From NCBI RefSeq assembly GCF_019331735.1, contig NZ_JAHBBH010000023.1:1-42257 (forward strand): a stretch of 42,257 nucleotides of DNA. The letters run 5' to 3'. The position numbers and the translations under genes are program-made. Shown here piece by piece: positions 33,692 through 42,139 of the stretch. A model generated the notes under the pieces. That model was given only the letters and a program-made list of their open reading frames with translations. It searched no databases and was not told the origin of the DNA. How positions within the stretch are numbered: position 1 is the first letter of the stretch; the number at the start of each line of letters is the position of its first letter. Source of the DNA: Bifidobacterium miconis. GTDB lineage: Bacteria; Actinomycetota; Actinomycetes; Actinomycetales; Bifidobacteriaceae.

Positions 33692-35476
33692 ATGACGATG
33701 AATGATGCGAACGACATAAGCGATATGAACGATATGAATGACAGCATGAGCAGCGAATCAGCAGAAAACGACAACCAACAGAACCATCAGAACGTCACCG
33801 CCGCCGCAACCGATACGACGAACGTCGGCACTACCGCACCCGACAACCGCATGACCGACCGCACGGCCGACGACGGCGCCCCCGCGCACACGCCCGATCT
33901 CGCGTGGCTGAACGCGGCCAAGGAAACCATCCCCCAGTGGGCGTACATCATGCTGCGCGACGCCGACGACCACGACATCGACTGGGACTGGGTGCGTTCG
34001 CTCGACCTCGTGCACGGCATCGGCGTGGCCGAACCGGCCGATCTCGAGCCGGGCGCGGCGAGCAGCGCGCACGACCTGCTCAAGGCGGACCTTGCGATCC
34101 GCGACCGACTCGAGGCGATCATCGCGAAGATGAGCATGACGTTCATGCGCGACTTCGACCGGCACATCAAGACGTACGAACTGCCGCGCGCGCTCGCGTA
34201 CGCCGACCGCCGCCTGACCGACCAGATCGATCTGCTGCGCGACCGCGGCGTCGCCGAAGGCCTGTGGACGGTGACGGACGAGGACCGCGAGCGCGTGACC
34301 GTGCCCGTGTTGCACGCAACGGAAGCCGGCCCGCTGACCGACGACGATCTGGCCGACGTGCAGGACCGCACGGCCGAAATCGTGAACGCGCGCGCCGAGA
34401 AGCGCAAGGCCGATCGCGAGAAGCGCGACGCGTCCCGTCACGAGCGTCAGATGGCGCTGTTCGAGGCGGACGAGAAGCACTACGGTTCGGTCGAGGCCGG
34501 CCCGGACGAGTCGGCGCCGGCCGATTCGAGTTCGGACGCGGGCAGCCCGGACTATCTGATCGAAGGCCAACCGGTCATCAACGACGACAATCCGGCCGTG
34601 CCGGACGTCGAACAGCTGCACGCGAACGAGACGGCCGTGCCGGAGATGCGCTACGAGAAGTCGCGTCACGCGGCCGCCGAGCACGTGGCCGCGCGGGCCG
34701 CCGCCGCACCGAAGGACTACTGGCGCGAGGTGTACCTGCCCGGCCGCGACGTGGACAACGTGATGGGCATCGATCTGGAGACGAACGGCACCGAACCGTA
34801 CCGCGCGTACATCATCGACGTCGGCTTCGAATACATGAACATGAAGTCGCCGCGTCCGACCCAACTGCCCGGCGACTACCGTTACGACAAGGACTATTAC
34901 GAGTCGGGCGACGCGTACGACCAGCACCGCTTCTCGTTCGGCGTGACGCCGGAGGCGGCGCGGCACGGCAACGCGTTCATCATCCAGCTGACCGGCATCG
35001 ACATCAGCCAGCGCACGGGAGCCGAGTTCCCGCTGTTCGACGAGGACCCGGCCGCGCAGGCCGACCTGCTGCACCGGCTCACGTCGCAACCGTTCGTGGC
35101 GCACATGGCCACGTTCGAGCACAGCTTCTTCATGCTCAACGTGGCCGGCTACGCGGAAGCGTACCGCAACGGGCATGTGACGATCATCGACACGCTGCCG
35201 ATGAGCCGCCTGTGGGACGAGGGTTCGATTCCGTGCGAGGGCCACCCGGACGGCGACAACACGCTCGACGCGTACGCGAAGCGGCAGGGCGCGCTGCACG
35301 AGGACGACGCGGAACGTCACTTGGGCCTTGAGGACACGCACATCATGCTGCTCGCGATGAAGCATCACCTCACGCAGCTCAAGGCCGAGGCGCGCGGGCC
35401 GTGGGGCCCGGGCGGCAAGGCGGGCGTCGGCGGCAAGCGCATCGTCAACTATCGTCGCCGCAGCTGGCGGCGGTAG
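33692..35476 (+). CDS. DEDDh-type 3'-5' exonuclease domain protein with long disordered arms
   Basis: A 594-residue protein. The C-terminal third is a DnaQ-like exonuclease: Exo I is GIDLETNGTEPYRAYIIDVGFEY with D361 and E363, Exo II is FVAHMATFEHSFF with H471 and E476, and Exo III is HLGLEDTHIML with H543 and D548. The Exo II acid is glutamate where aspartate is usual. The first ~70 residues are Asn/Asp/Thr-rich and look disordered. The middle contains a helical domain (about 70-210), a Lys/Arg/Glu-rich helix (RAEKRKADREKRDA) and an acidic linker. The ATG at 33692 has GGGGA upstream. The C-terminal tail is basic and Gly-rich, perhaps nucleic-acid binding. Role in repair or RNA processing is inferred. 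Confidence 0.85.
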   Translation: MTMNDANDISDMNDMNDSMSSESAENDNQQNHQNVTAAATDTTNVGTTAPDNRMTDRTADDGAPAHTPDLAWLNAAKETIPQWAYIMLRDADDHDIDWDWVRSLDLVHGIGVAEPADLEPGAASSAHDLLKADLAIRDRLEAIIAKMSMTFMRDFDRHIKTYELPRALAYADRRLTDQIDLLRDRGVAEGLWTVTDEDRERVTVPVLHATEAGPLTDDDLADVQDRTAEIVNARAEKRKADREKRDASRHERQMALFEADEKHYGSVEAGPDESAPADSSSDAGSPDYLIEGQPVINDDNPAVPDVEQLHANETAVPEMRYEKSRHAAAEHVAARAAAAPKDYWREVYLPGRDVDNVMGIDLETNGTEPYRAYIIDVGFEYMNMKSPRPTQLPGDYRYDKDYYESGDAYDQHRFSFGVTPEAARHGNAFIIQLTGIDISQRTGAEFPLFDEDPAAQADLLHRLTSQPFVAHMATFEHSFFMLNVAGYAEAYRNGHVTIIDTLPMSRLWDEGSIPCEGHPDGDNTLDAYAKRQGALHEDDAERHLGLEDTHIMLLAMKHHLTQLKAEARGPWGPGGKAGVGGKRIVNYRRRSWRR

Positions 35477-35559
35477 CGGCGAGCGCCGACGACGAGTCGG
35501 CCGGCGGCAGTCGGACGGATCGCCATCGCTGTTCCAACATACGCAACGGGACATGCAAC

Positions 35560-35599
35560 GGGCGTGCCGATGATCACGCAATGGATCATCGGCACGCCC
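35560..35599. terminator. Bidirectional terminator between exonuclease and gnd genes
   Basis: Perfect 16-bp stem (35560-35575 with 35584-35599), 8-base loop, lying between the convergent exonuclease and 6-phosphogluconate dehydrogenase genes. No strong T run on either side. Confidence 0.75.
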
Positions 35600-35648
35600 G
35601 AATTGCGTTCAGTACGCTCAGCGCGCGTTCGTCACGCGTTCCGTGCGC

Positions 35649-36542
35649 TCAGTGCGTGGCGATTTCGTCGACCTTGGTGACGTGCCCGCCGAACTGGGCG
35701 CGCAGCGCGGTCACGACGCGCAGGATGTCGTCGGCGCCGCCGCGCGAGGTCTGGCGCTGCCACAGCGCGGCCGCGGTGGCCGGCGTGGGCACGCCGAGTT
35801 CGAGCGCCGCCTCGACCATCCAGCGCGCCTCGCCGGACTCGTTGGCCACGGCCGGCACGCCCTTGAGCGACGGATCGTGCTCGGTGGCGTTGTCGAACAG
35901 GTCGAGCAGCCAGCTAGCCACCACGGAGCCTTCGCGCCACGAGTCCATCGTGGCGGCCGGATCGGTCACGTATTCGGAGCGCATCATCGTGGCGAAGCCC
36001 TCGCCGAACGCCTGCATCATGCCGTATTCGATGCCGTTGTGCACCATCTTCGCGAAATGCCCGCCGCCGACCGGGCCGGCGTGCACGAGACCATAGTCGC
36101 CTTCCGGCTTGAGCGCCTCGAAGATCGGGCGCACGCGCTCGTAGTCCTCGTCGGAGCCGCCGATCATGAGCGCGTAGCCGCGCGCCTCGCCCCATACGCC
36201 GCCGGAGACGCCGCAGTCGAGGAAGCCGATGCCGCGCTGGGCGAGCGTGGCCGCATGCTCGCGGTCCTCGGTGTACTTGGAGTTGCCGCCGTCCACGACG
36301 ATGTCGCCCGGCTCGAGCAGTTCGCCGAGCTTGGCGATCGTGGATTCGGTGGGCTTGCCGGCGGGGACCATGACCCACACGACGCGCGGGGCCGCGAGCG
36401 CGCCGACGAGCGCTTCGAGCGAGGCGACGTCGCGTCCGGAATCGGGGTTCATGTCGTAGCCGACGATCTCGTGGCCGTGCTCGCGCAGTCGCTTGACCAT
36501 GTTGCCGCCCATGCGGCCGAGGCCGATCATTCCCATCTGCAT
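35649..36542 (-). CDS. gnd: 6-phosphogluconate dehydrogenase, decarboxylating, short NAD-type
   Basis: A 297-residue enzyme converting 6-phosphogluconate to ribulose-5-phosphate and CO2. GMIGLGRMGGNM is the dinucleotide loop; GYDMNP places D30 at the end of strand 2, which favours NAD over NADP. DGGNS, DCGVSGGVWGEARGYALMIGG and HFAKMVHNGIEYGMMQ (catalytic Lys and Asn) are the family motifs. It belongs to the short (about 300 residue) GntZ/YqeC-like form, not the ~470-residue form. GAAGG precedes the ATG. It is the last gene of the gluconate operon after gntK. Confidence 0.93.
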   Translation of the reverse strand: MQMGMIGLGRMGGNMVKRLREHGHEIVGYDMNPDSGRDVASLEALVGALAAPRVVWVMVPAGKPTESTIAKLGELLEPGDIVVDGGNSKYTEDREHAATLAQRGIGFLDCGVSGGVWGEARGYALMIGGSDEDYERVRPIFEALKPEGDYGLVHAGPVGGGHFAKMVHNGIEYGMMQAFGEGFATMMRSEYVTDPAATMDSWREGSVVASWLLDLFDNATEHDPSLKGVPAVANESGEARWMVEAALELGVPTPATAAALWQRQTSRGGADDILRVVTALRAQFGGHVTKVDEIATH

Positions 36543-36641
36543 TGTGGTTACCTTCTTTGGTGTGTGGTGATGCGTTGATGTGGTGTTTGGTGTGTGATTG
36601 GTGTGAGGCCGGCGTGATGCCGGCTGTGCGGAATGCCGCCG

Positions 36642-37196
36642 CTACAGCTTGAGCGCCCCGGCCACCGCGGCGGCCTCCATGTCGGGCGCGGCCTGGCCGA
36701 TGTGCACGTTGACATGCACTTCGTCGTCGCCGGGCTCCTCGAGGATGTCGAACTGGGAGCGGAGCATGTCGGGCTTCATGAAGTGGCCTTCGCGGTGCGA
36801 GAGGCGTTCCATGACCTCGTCGTACGTGCCCTGCATGTACACGAACACGACGCCGGGGCGGCGCAGCTTGTCGCGGTACGCCTTCTTGAGCGCGGAGCAG
36901 GTGACGATGGCCGGCTCGCCCGCGGCGATGCGCTCGTCGATCCATGCGGCGAGCGAGTCGAGCCACGGCCAGCGGTCCTCGTCGGTGAGCGGGTGGCCGG
37001 AGGCCATCTTGTCGATGTTGGCCTGCGGGTGGAAGTCGTCGGCTTCGGCGTACTTGATGCCGTAGTGGTCGGTCAGATGCTTGGCGACGGTGCTTTTGCC
37101 GCAGCCGCACACGCCCATGAGGACGATGATCGGCTTGGTTGCGGCGAAGTAGTTCGCGGGGATGGTGTTGGCGGTGATGATGGACGGTGCGTTCAT
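36642..37196 (-). CDS. gntK: Gluconokinase
   Basis: A 184-residue kinase making 6-phosphogluconate from gluconate and ATP. The P-loop is GVCGCGKST (residues 28-36). ADDFHPQANIDKMASGHPLTDEDRWPWLD is the substrate segment and CSALKKAYRDKLR the lid region. The first ~20 residues are unlike the family core; no strong ribosome site precedes the ATG (CAGG only), and the leader is C/A-rich. It stands between gntP and gnd on one strand. A small hairpin (GCCGGC at 36608-36613 and 36619-36624) lies in the gap to gnd. Confidence 0.95.
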   Translation of the reverse strand: MNAPSIITANTIPANYFAATKPIIVLMGVCGCGKSTVAKHLTDHYGIKYAEADDFHPQANIDKMASGHPLTDEDRWPWLDSLAAWIDERIAAGEPAIVTCSALKKAYRDKLRRPGVVFVYMQGTYDEVMERLSHREGHFMKPDMLRSQFDILEEPGDDEVHVNVHIGQAAPDMEAAAVAGALKL

Positions 37197-37276
37197 GGTT
37201 GGTGCCTGATTTCTGCGGTTGGCGATTGGTACGGATATTGGTGTGATCGATTGCCGATTGACGATGACTGAGCCGT

Positions 37277-37319
37277 GCCGGCCGGACGATGCCGACGGCG
37301 CTATGGCTGTTCGGCCGGC
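37277..37319 (-). terminator. Stem-loop between gntP and gntK
   Basis: Ten-bp stem with one wobble (37277-37286 with 37310-37319) just downstream of gntP. It may reduce read-through so that transporter mRNA exceeds kinase mRNA. Confidence 0.45.
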
Positions 37320-37328
37320 CGCTGTGCG

Positions 37329-38744
37329 TCAGACGAGCGGCACGAAGATGCTGCAGATCATGACGAGCGCGAGCACGACAACGGACAGCAGGCATTCGAG
37401 CACGGTCCACGTCTTGAACGTCTCGCCGACCTCGAGGCCGAAGTATTCCTTGATGAGCCAGAAGCCCGCGTCGTTGACGTGCGAGAGGAACACGGAGCCA
37501 GCGCCGATGGCGATGACGAGCAGCGCGATGGCCGGCGCGGTCACGCCCATCTGGTCGACGACCGGGCCGAGGATGCCGGCGGTGGTGATGATCGCGACGG
37601 TGGCCGAGCCGGTGGCGACGCGCACGAATGCGGCGATGATCCACGCGAGCAGGAAGATCGAGACGGACGAACTTTCGACGAACTTGCCGATGACGTCGCC
37701 GATGCCGGTGTCGACGAGCACGCCCTTGTAGCCGCCGCCCGCGCCGACGATGAGCAGGATGCCGGCGATCGGCGGCAGCGCGGCCTTAAGCGAGTCGTTG
37801 ACGGACTTCCAGCTCATATGCGTGGCGCGGCCGAGGACGATCATGGCGAACAGCACGGCGGTGGCGAGCGCGATGGCGGGCTTGCCGAAGAAGGCGAGCA
37901 CCTGCGCGTAGACCGCCTTGGATCCGGCCTGGTCGGGGGCGGCGATTTCGAAGATCGCGTTGGCGAGCATGAGGATGGCCGGCACGAGGATGCACAGCAC
38001 GGACAGGCCGAACGGCGGCTTGACGGCGGCCTTGCCCTGCTTGCCCGCGCTGCCCGCGTCGAAGTCGTCGGGCGCGCCGACGGGCACCCACTGGGCGGCG
38101 AACTTGGAGAACAGCGGGCCGACAAGCGCGGCGGTGATGACGGCGATGGGCAGGCCGAACATCATGGTCACGCCGACGGAGCCGTTCTTGAAGCAGCTGA
38201 GCGCGGCGAGCGGGCCGGGCTGCGGCGGCATGCAGGCGTGCATGACGGACAGGCCGGCGAGGGTGGGGATGGCGACGCGCATGAGCGGCAGCCTGGAGCG
38301 GCGCGAGATGAGGATGATGACGGGCACGAGCACGACGAGGCCGACCTCGAAGAACATGGGCAGGCCGATGAGCGCGCCGATGAGGGCCATGGTCCACGGG
38401 ATCATCCTCGTGGAGGTTTTCGACAGGAGCGTGTCGACGATGGAGTCGGCGGCGCCGGTGTCCATGAGCACGCGGCCGAGCATGGCGCCGAGGCCGACGA
38501 GGATACCGACGGAGGCCATGGTGGAACCGAACGACGTGGAGAAGCTGTCGACGGTGGCGACCGGTCCGTAGCCGGAGCCGACACCGACGACGAGCGCGGA
38601 GATGAGCAGCGAGACGAACGGGTGGAGCTTGGCAACGGTGACCAGCAGGATCAGCACGACGATGCTGGCGACCACGCTGATGCCCAGCTGCATGCCGTTG
38701 AGCTGCACCGCGGTGCTTGCTTCGGCAAGAATAAGGCCATTCAT
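37329..38744 (-). CDS. gntP: Gluconate:proton symporter (GntP family)
   Basis: A 471-residue membrane protein with about twelve to fourteen hydrophobic segments, importing gluconate or a related sugar acid. LISALVVGVGSGYGPV, LVGLGAMLGRVLMDTGAAD, GALIGLPMFFEVGLVVLVPV and LSVMHACMPPQPGPLAA are hallmark stretches of the GntP family. AAGGAAGAG precedes the ATG. It is the first gene of the gluconate operon, with a promoter (-35 TTGCGT, -10 TATACT) 76-104 bases upstream. Family members also carry related sugar acids, so transport of an uronate-pathway acid cannot be excluded. Confidence 0.95.
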   Translation of the reverse strand: MNGLILAEASTAVQLNGMQLGISVVASIVVLILLVTVAKLHPFVSLLISALVVGVGSGYGPVATVDSFSTSFGSTMASVGILVGLGAMLGRVLMDTGAADSIVDTLLSKTSTRMIPWTMALIGALIGLPMFFEVGLVVLVPVIILISRRSRLPLMRVAIPTLAGLSVMHACMPPQPGPLAALSCFKNGSVGVTMMFGLPIAVITAALVGPLFSKFAAQWVPVGAPDDFDAGSAGKQGKAAVKPPFGLSVLCILVPAILMLANAIFEIAAPDQAGSKAVYAQVLAFFGKPAIALATAVLFAMIVLGRATHMSWKSVNDSLKAALPPIAGILLIVGAGGGYKGVLVDTGIGDVIGKFVESSSVSIFLLAWIIAAFVRVATGSATVAIITTAGILGPVVDQMGVTAPAIALLVIAIGAGSVFLSHVNDAGFWLIKEYFGLEVGETFKTWTVLECLLSVVVLALVMICSIFVPLV

Positions 38745-38774
38745 AGTACTTCTCTTCCTTGAGTTGCGTTATTT

Positions 38775-38796
38775 GCAATACGTTTCGCTGTATTGC
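38775..38796. promoter_or_regulatory. Candidate GntR operator (downstream of gntP promoter)
   Basis: Inverted repeat GCAATAC (38775-38781) and GTATTGC (38790-38796), between the gntP promoter and its start. The left arm continues as GCAATACGTTT, repeated at 38845. Confidence 0.58.
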
Positions 38797-38819
38797 TCTT
38801 GTTTTGTATGTTGACATTG

Positions 38820-38855
38820 AGTATAACGCCAGGTTTTGGATTACGCAATACGTTT
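38820..38855 (-). promoter_or_regulatory. Promoter of the gluconate operon with overlapping operator
   Basis: Minus-strand -35 TTGCGT (38843-38848), 17-base spacer and -10 TATACT (38820-38825). The direct repeat GCAATACGTTT (38845-38855) overlaps the -35, matching the copy at 38775-38785. Suggests repression by the divergent GntR protein. Confidence 0.65.
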
Positions 38856-38912
38856 ATGACCCGGCGTGTCGAATATGTATGCCATAACGATCGAACGTGC
38901 GATACTTGTCCT

Positions 38913-39641
38913 ATGACAAGCGAATCATCCACGGTTTCCAACGAGCAGACCGACCGCCCGCTGCACGATCGCCTGCTCGACGAATGGGGCACGGCCATCG
39001 TCGACGGCGACATTGCCGTCGGCGAGCGGCTTCCCGAGCCCGACATGGGCGGCGAAACGCCGTCGCGCACCGTCACGCGCGAGGCGACGCGCGTGCTCGA
39101 ATCGATGGGACTGGTGAGCGTGCGGCGCAAGGCCGGCGCGACGGTCAATCCGATCGGACAGTGGAACATGTTCGACCCGCAGGTAATCCGCTGGCGTCTC
39201 GGCGGCGCGCACCGGCTCGACGCATTGCACGAACTGTCGCAGCTGCGCGCCGCGGTCGAGCCCGTGGCGGCACGGCTGGCCGCCGACTCGGCCACCCCCG
39301 AACAGTGGGCCGCGCTCACCGAGGCGGCGATCGGCATGGTCGCCCATTCGGACCACGCCAACGAACAGGAGTATCTCGACGCGGACATGCTCTTCCACCG
39401 CACCCTGCTCGAAGCGTCCGGCAACCTCATGTTTGCCAAGCTCGGCGGCGTGGTCGCCTCCACGCTCGAAGGCCGCACCCGCCACGAGCTCATGCCCTCC
39501 GTGGCCAATCAGGAGGCGCTCAACCTCCACGCCGAAGTCGCGGCCCTGATCCGCAAAGGCGACGGCCCCGCCGCCGAGGACGCCATGCGCCGCATCGTCA
39601 CCGAAGCCGACGCCGCCGTCACCCGCATCGCCGCACGCTAG
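38913..39641 (+). CDS. gntR: GntR-family (FadR/FCD subfamily) regulator of gluconate genes
   Basis: A 242-residue regulator. The winged helix spans about residues 15-80 (RLLDEWGTAIVDGDIAVGERLPEPDMGGETPSRTVTREATRVLESMGLVSVRRKAG). The FCD ligand domain carries metal-binding positions such as DADMLFHRTLLEASGN. The ATG at 38913 lies only six bases after GATACT and has no ribosome site, consistent with a leaderless message, which is common in actinobacteria; an ATG at 38856 is an alternative. It is divergent from gntP across 168 bases with repeated GCAATACGTTT sites. Confidence 0.9.
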   Translation: MTSESSTVSNEQTDRPLHDRLLDEWGTAIVDGDIAVGERLPEPDMGGETPSRTVTREATRVLESMGLVSVRRKAGATVNPIGQWNMFDPQVIRWRLGGAHRLDALHELSQLRAAVEPVAARLAADSATPEQWAALTEAAIGMVAHSDHANEQEYLDADMLFHRTLLEASGNLMFAKLGGVVASTLEGRTRHELMPSVANQEALNLHAEVAALIRKGDGPAAEDAMRRIVTEADAAVTRIAAR

Positions 39642-39697
39642 TGCTTTGTCGGGTTTACACTGCTACATTTCTTTTTCCCAGCTCCCCTTGTCAGGAT

Positions 39698-39825
39698 GTT
39701 GCCGTGAAGCAAACAGCAGAGCTGTTTGCAGGCAACGTGCGAGCCGTCAGGCGAGCCAGTGCAACGCGGGCGCAGCCCGTCCATAATTGCAGGACGAGCT
39801 GTCACGCAGTGACTGAGGGGTAGTC
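39698..39825 (+). other. Structured intergenic element with several stem-loops
   Basis: The 314-base gap 39642-39955 holds a cluster of inverted repeats: a nested hairpin (GTTGCC 39698-39703 with GGCAAC 39731-39736, and GCAAACAGC 39709-39717 with GCTGTTTGC 39721-39729), a stem TGCAA/TTGCA (39760/39787) enclosing CGGGC-GCA-GCCCG (39767-39779), and GTCAC-GCA-GTGAC (39801-39813), ending ACTGAGGGGTAGTC. No ORF fits. It could be a small RNA, a decayed mobile-element end or a repeat family; I cannot tell which. Confidence 0.45.
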
Positions 39826-39888
39826 AAAACCCATCACGTTGAATCCGACCAAGTACTAAGCTCTCGCCACCCGCTCAAGGACAGACAC

Positions 39889-39925
39889 GACGAGGCCCCT
39901 CTCCAAAATCGAGAGGGGCCTTGTC
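39889..39925 (-). terminator. Terminator of luxS
   Basis: 15-bp stem (39889-39903 with 39911-39925, one mismatch) and 7-base loop, 30 bases beyond the luxS stop. No long T run. Confidence 0.75.
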
Positions 39926-39955
39926 GCGCGCAACAGGTCAAAACAGAGCGCCGAA

Positions 39956-40438
39956 TCAGACGAGCTTGCGCTCGAAGGGGTCGGAGCTGATGCCCTTGGC
40001 AAGGATGTCCTTGCACCATTCCTTCGCGGTGAACAGGCTGTGGTCGCGGTAGTTGCCGCAGCTTTCGATCGTGGTGGCCGGCACGTCGTCCCACGTGGCC
40101 TGGTAGGCGATGAACTCAAGCGACTCCTTGAGCGCCTTGGCCACAGATTCGGTCGAATGCGTGCCCCACGTCAGCAGGTGTAAGCCGGTGCGGCAGCCGA
40201 ACGGCGAGCAGTCGATGTAGCCGGGGATGCGCTCGCGCAGCAGCACGGCGATCGTGTGCTCGATCGTGTGCAGGCCGCCGGTCGGGATCGCGTTCTCGTT
40301 CGGCTGGACGAGACGCAGGTCGTAGTTCGAGATCACGTCGCCGCGGGGGCCGGTCTGCGTGTCGATGTAGCGCACGTACGGCGCCTTCACCTTGGTGTGG
40401 TCGAGCTGGAAGCTTTCGACGACTGGCTTGTCTGCCAT
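39956..40438 (-). CDS. luxS: S-ribosylhomocysteine lyase
   Basis: A 160-residue enzyme that splits S-ribosylhomocysteine into homocysteine and DPD, the precursor of autoinducer-2, in the activated methyl cycle. The metal site is H57-TIE-H61 in [11 protein letters not shown] with the downstream cysteine in [10 protein letters not shown]60 is the catalytic base and the cysteine of FGCRTG the second catalytic residue. [19 protein letters not shown] is the family start. AAAGGAGG precedes the ATG. It stands downstream of recQ on the same strand, an arrangement I associate with bifidobacteria. Confidence 0.97.
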   Translation of the reverse strand: MADKPVVESFQLDHTKVKAPYVRYIDTQTGPRGDVISNYDLRLVQPNENAIPTGGLHTIEHTIAVLLRERIPGYIDCSPFGCRTGLHLLTWGTHSTESVAKALKESLEFIAYQATWDDVPATTIESCGNYRDHSLFTAKEWCKDILAKGISSDPFERKLV

Positions 40439-40645
40439 AATGTCCTCCTTTGGGAATTGCCGTACAACTTGTCGTGTTCCATCATAGGGTTTCCGACGCG
40501 CCCGCCGCCCGGTTTGCCCGCAGGGCGATTCCGGAACGGAACGCATCGGCCGGCCATGGGCCAATGCCGTCGGCGGCGCGCATCGCCTTGGACGGCCGCA
40601 GCGGCAGGCACGCCGACGAGCCCTTCGGCCGCCGTCCTGCCGGAC

Positions 40646-42139
40646 CTACTGCCCGTCGAACTCGGCGATGGCCTGCATGAACCGCTCGCCGTACTGGCGC
40701 AGCTTGCTCTCGCCCACGCCGTTGACCGACAGGAACGTCTCGTCGTCGGTCGGCTTGACGCGGGCCATGTCGCGCAGCGTCCTGTCGGAGAACACGATGT
40801 ACGGCGGCTTGCCGATCTCCTGCGCGATGTCGCGGCGCAGCGCGCGCAGCCGCTGGAACAGCGCCTCGTCGTCCTCGTCGTCCGGAGCGAACGAGCCGAG
40901 CGCAGCATCGGACGGCGCGCCGCTCCCCTGCCCCGAACCGGGCCATCCGGACTTCGCCGCGCGTTCCTTGCGTTCCACGCGTTTGATCTCATACCGGAAA
41001 TCGGACGCGACCGTCTCCGCCGCGCGCACGCCGAACCCGACGATCGGCAGGCGGCCTTCCGTAATGAACAACAGGCCGTCCGTGGTCATCTGGCTGAGCA
41101 CGTCGCGGATCCGCGCCTCGGGCGTCTCGCGCAGCCGGCCGTAGCTCGGGCACCGGTCCAATCCGCGCGACAATACGTCCTGCGCGCGCGAACCGCGCAG
41201 CACGGCCACGATCTTGCCCGAGCCGAGCCCCGACCGCATCGGCGCGCGCGACGGACGTCCCTGATCGTCCCAGTCGTACATCACGTCGTGCACGCAACGG
41301 CTGATCGCGCGGGCCGCGTCGGTCACGTCGATCGTCTCGAACGTGCTGTCGCAGTTCGCGCAGCCGCCACGGCACTTGCCGCCGGGCGAGCCGTCGCGGC
41401 CGATCAGCGGCGCGGTTTCGCCGAAATAGCGCGTCATGTACAGGTGCAGGCAGTCGGTGGTACGGCAGTAGCCGACCATGCCGTCGAGCAGTCGGCGCTT
41501 CGACATGCGCACGATCTCCTGCTCCTCGGGCGTGAGCCGCTCGTTCTCGAAGTCGTTGTCGAGCAGGCGACGGCGTGTGCCGATGTCCGCCTCGTTCCAC
41601 AGCAGCGTGCAGCGGCTCGGCTCGCCGTCGCGGCCCGCGCGGCCGGCCTCCTGGTAGTAGGCTTCGATCGACTCGGGCATGTTGTGGTGGATCACGTAGC
41701 GCACGTTCGACTTGTCGATGCCCATGCCGAACGCGTTCGTGGCGACGACGACGGGCACGCGGTCGGTGACGAAGTCGCGCTGGGCGCGTTCGCGCACGTC
41801 CGGGGCCATGCCGCCGTGGTAGGCGACTGCGATCGGGCCGGCGGACTGTGCAGCTCCGGCCGAAGCGCCGCGCAATGCCGGAACCGTGCGGTTGAGCGTT
41901 TCGGCGAGCGCCTCCGTCTCCTTGCGTGTGGCGCAGTAGACGATGCCGGACTCGTCGGGGTGCGCGGCCACGTAGCCGGACACCCAGCCGGCCTTGCGCT
42001 TGGTTTCGAGCTTGATGACGTCGAAGTACAGGTTCTCGCGGTCGAATCCGGTGACGGCGACCATCGGATCGCGCAGTCCGAGGATGTGCACGATGTCGCG
42101 GCGCACGCGCTCGGTGGCGGTGGCGGTGAACGCGGCGAC
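40646..42139 (-). CDS. recQ: ATP-dependent DNA helicase RecQ, C-terminal part, broken at an inverted junction
   Basis: The last ~498 codons of RecQ, a 3'-5' helicase for recombination and fork repair. Motif III AAFTATATERVR opens the piece, followed by motif IV (SGIVYCATRKETEAL), motif V (VVATNAFGMGIDKSNVRYVIH) and motif VI (YYQEAGRAGRDG). The zinc-binding RQC domain (CRTTDC, KCRGGCANCD), winged helix and a C-terminal HRDC domain (LFQRLRALRRDIAQEIG ... FLSVNGVGESKLRQYGERF) follow. The 5' end does not continue on this strand: beyond 42139 the minus-strand frame is antisense to another RecQ fragment. The true start and motifs 0-II are therefore missing here. The 207-base gap to luxS holds little beyond the luxS ribosome site. 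Confidence 0.93.
   Translation of the reverse strand, partial: VAAFTATATERVRRDIVHILGLRDPMVAVTGFDRENLYFDVIKLETKRKAGWVSGYVAAHPDESGIVYCATRKETEALAETLNRTVPALRGASAGAAQSAGPIAVAYHGGMAPDVRERAQRDFVTDRVPVVVATNAFGMGIDKSNVRYVIHHNMPESIEAYYQEAGRAGRDGEPSRCTLLWNEADIGTRRRLLDNDFENERLTPEEQEIVRMSKRRLLDGMVGYCRTTDCLHLYMTRYFGETAPLIGRDGSPGGKCRGGCANCDSTFETIDVTDAARAISRCVHDVMYDWDDQGRPSRAPMRSGLGSGKIVAVLRGSRAQDVLSRGLDRCPSYGRLRETPEARIRDVLSQMTTDGLLFITEGRLPIVGFGVRAAETVASDFRYEIKRVERKERAAKSGWPGSGQGSGAPSDAALGSFAPDDEDDEALFQRLRALRRDIAQEIGKPPYIVFSDRTLRDMARVKPTDDETFLSVNGVGESKLRQYGERFMQAIAEFDGQ

Noticed and set aside
39642..39955. Possible tRNA or insertion-sequence remnant
   Set aside because: The hairpins do not form a cloverleaf with a recognisable anticodon arm or T loop, and no transposase fragment is present; kept only as an unexplained structured element.
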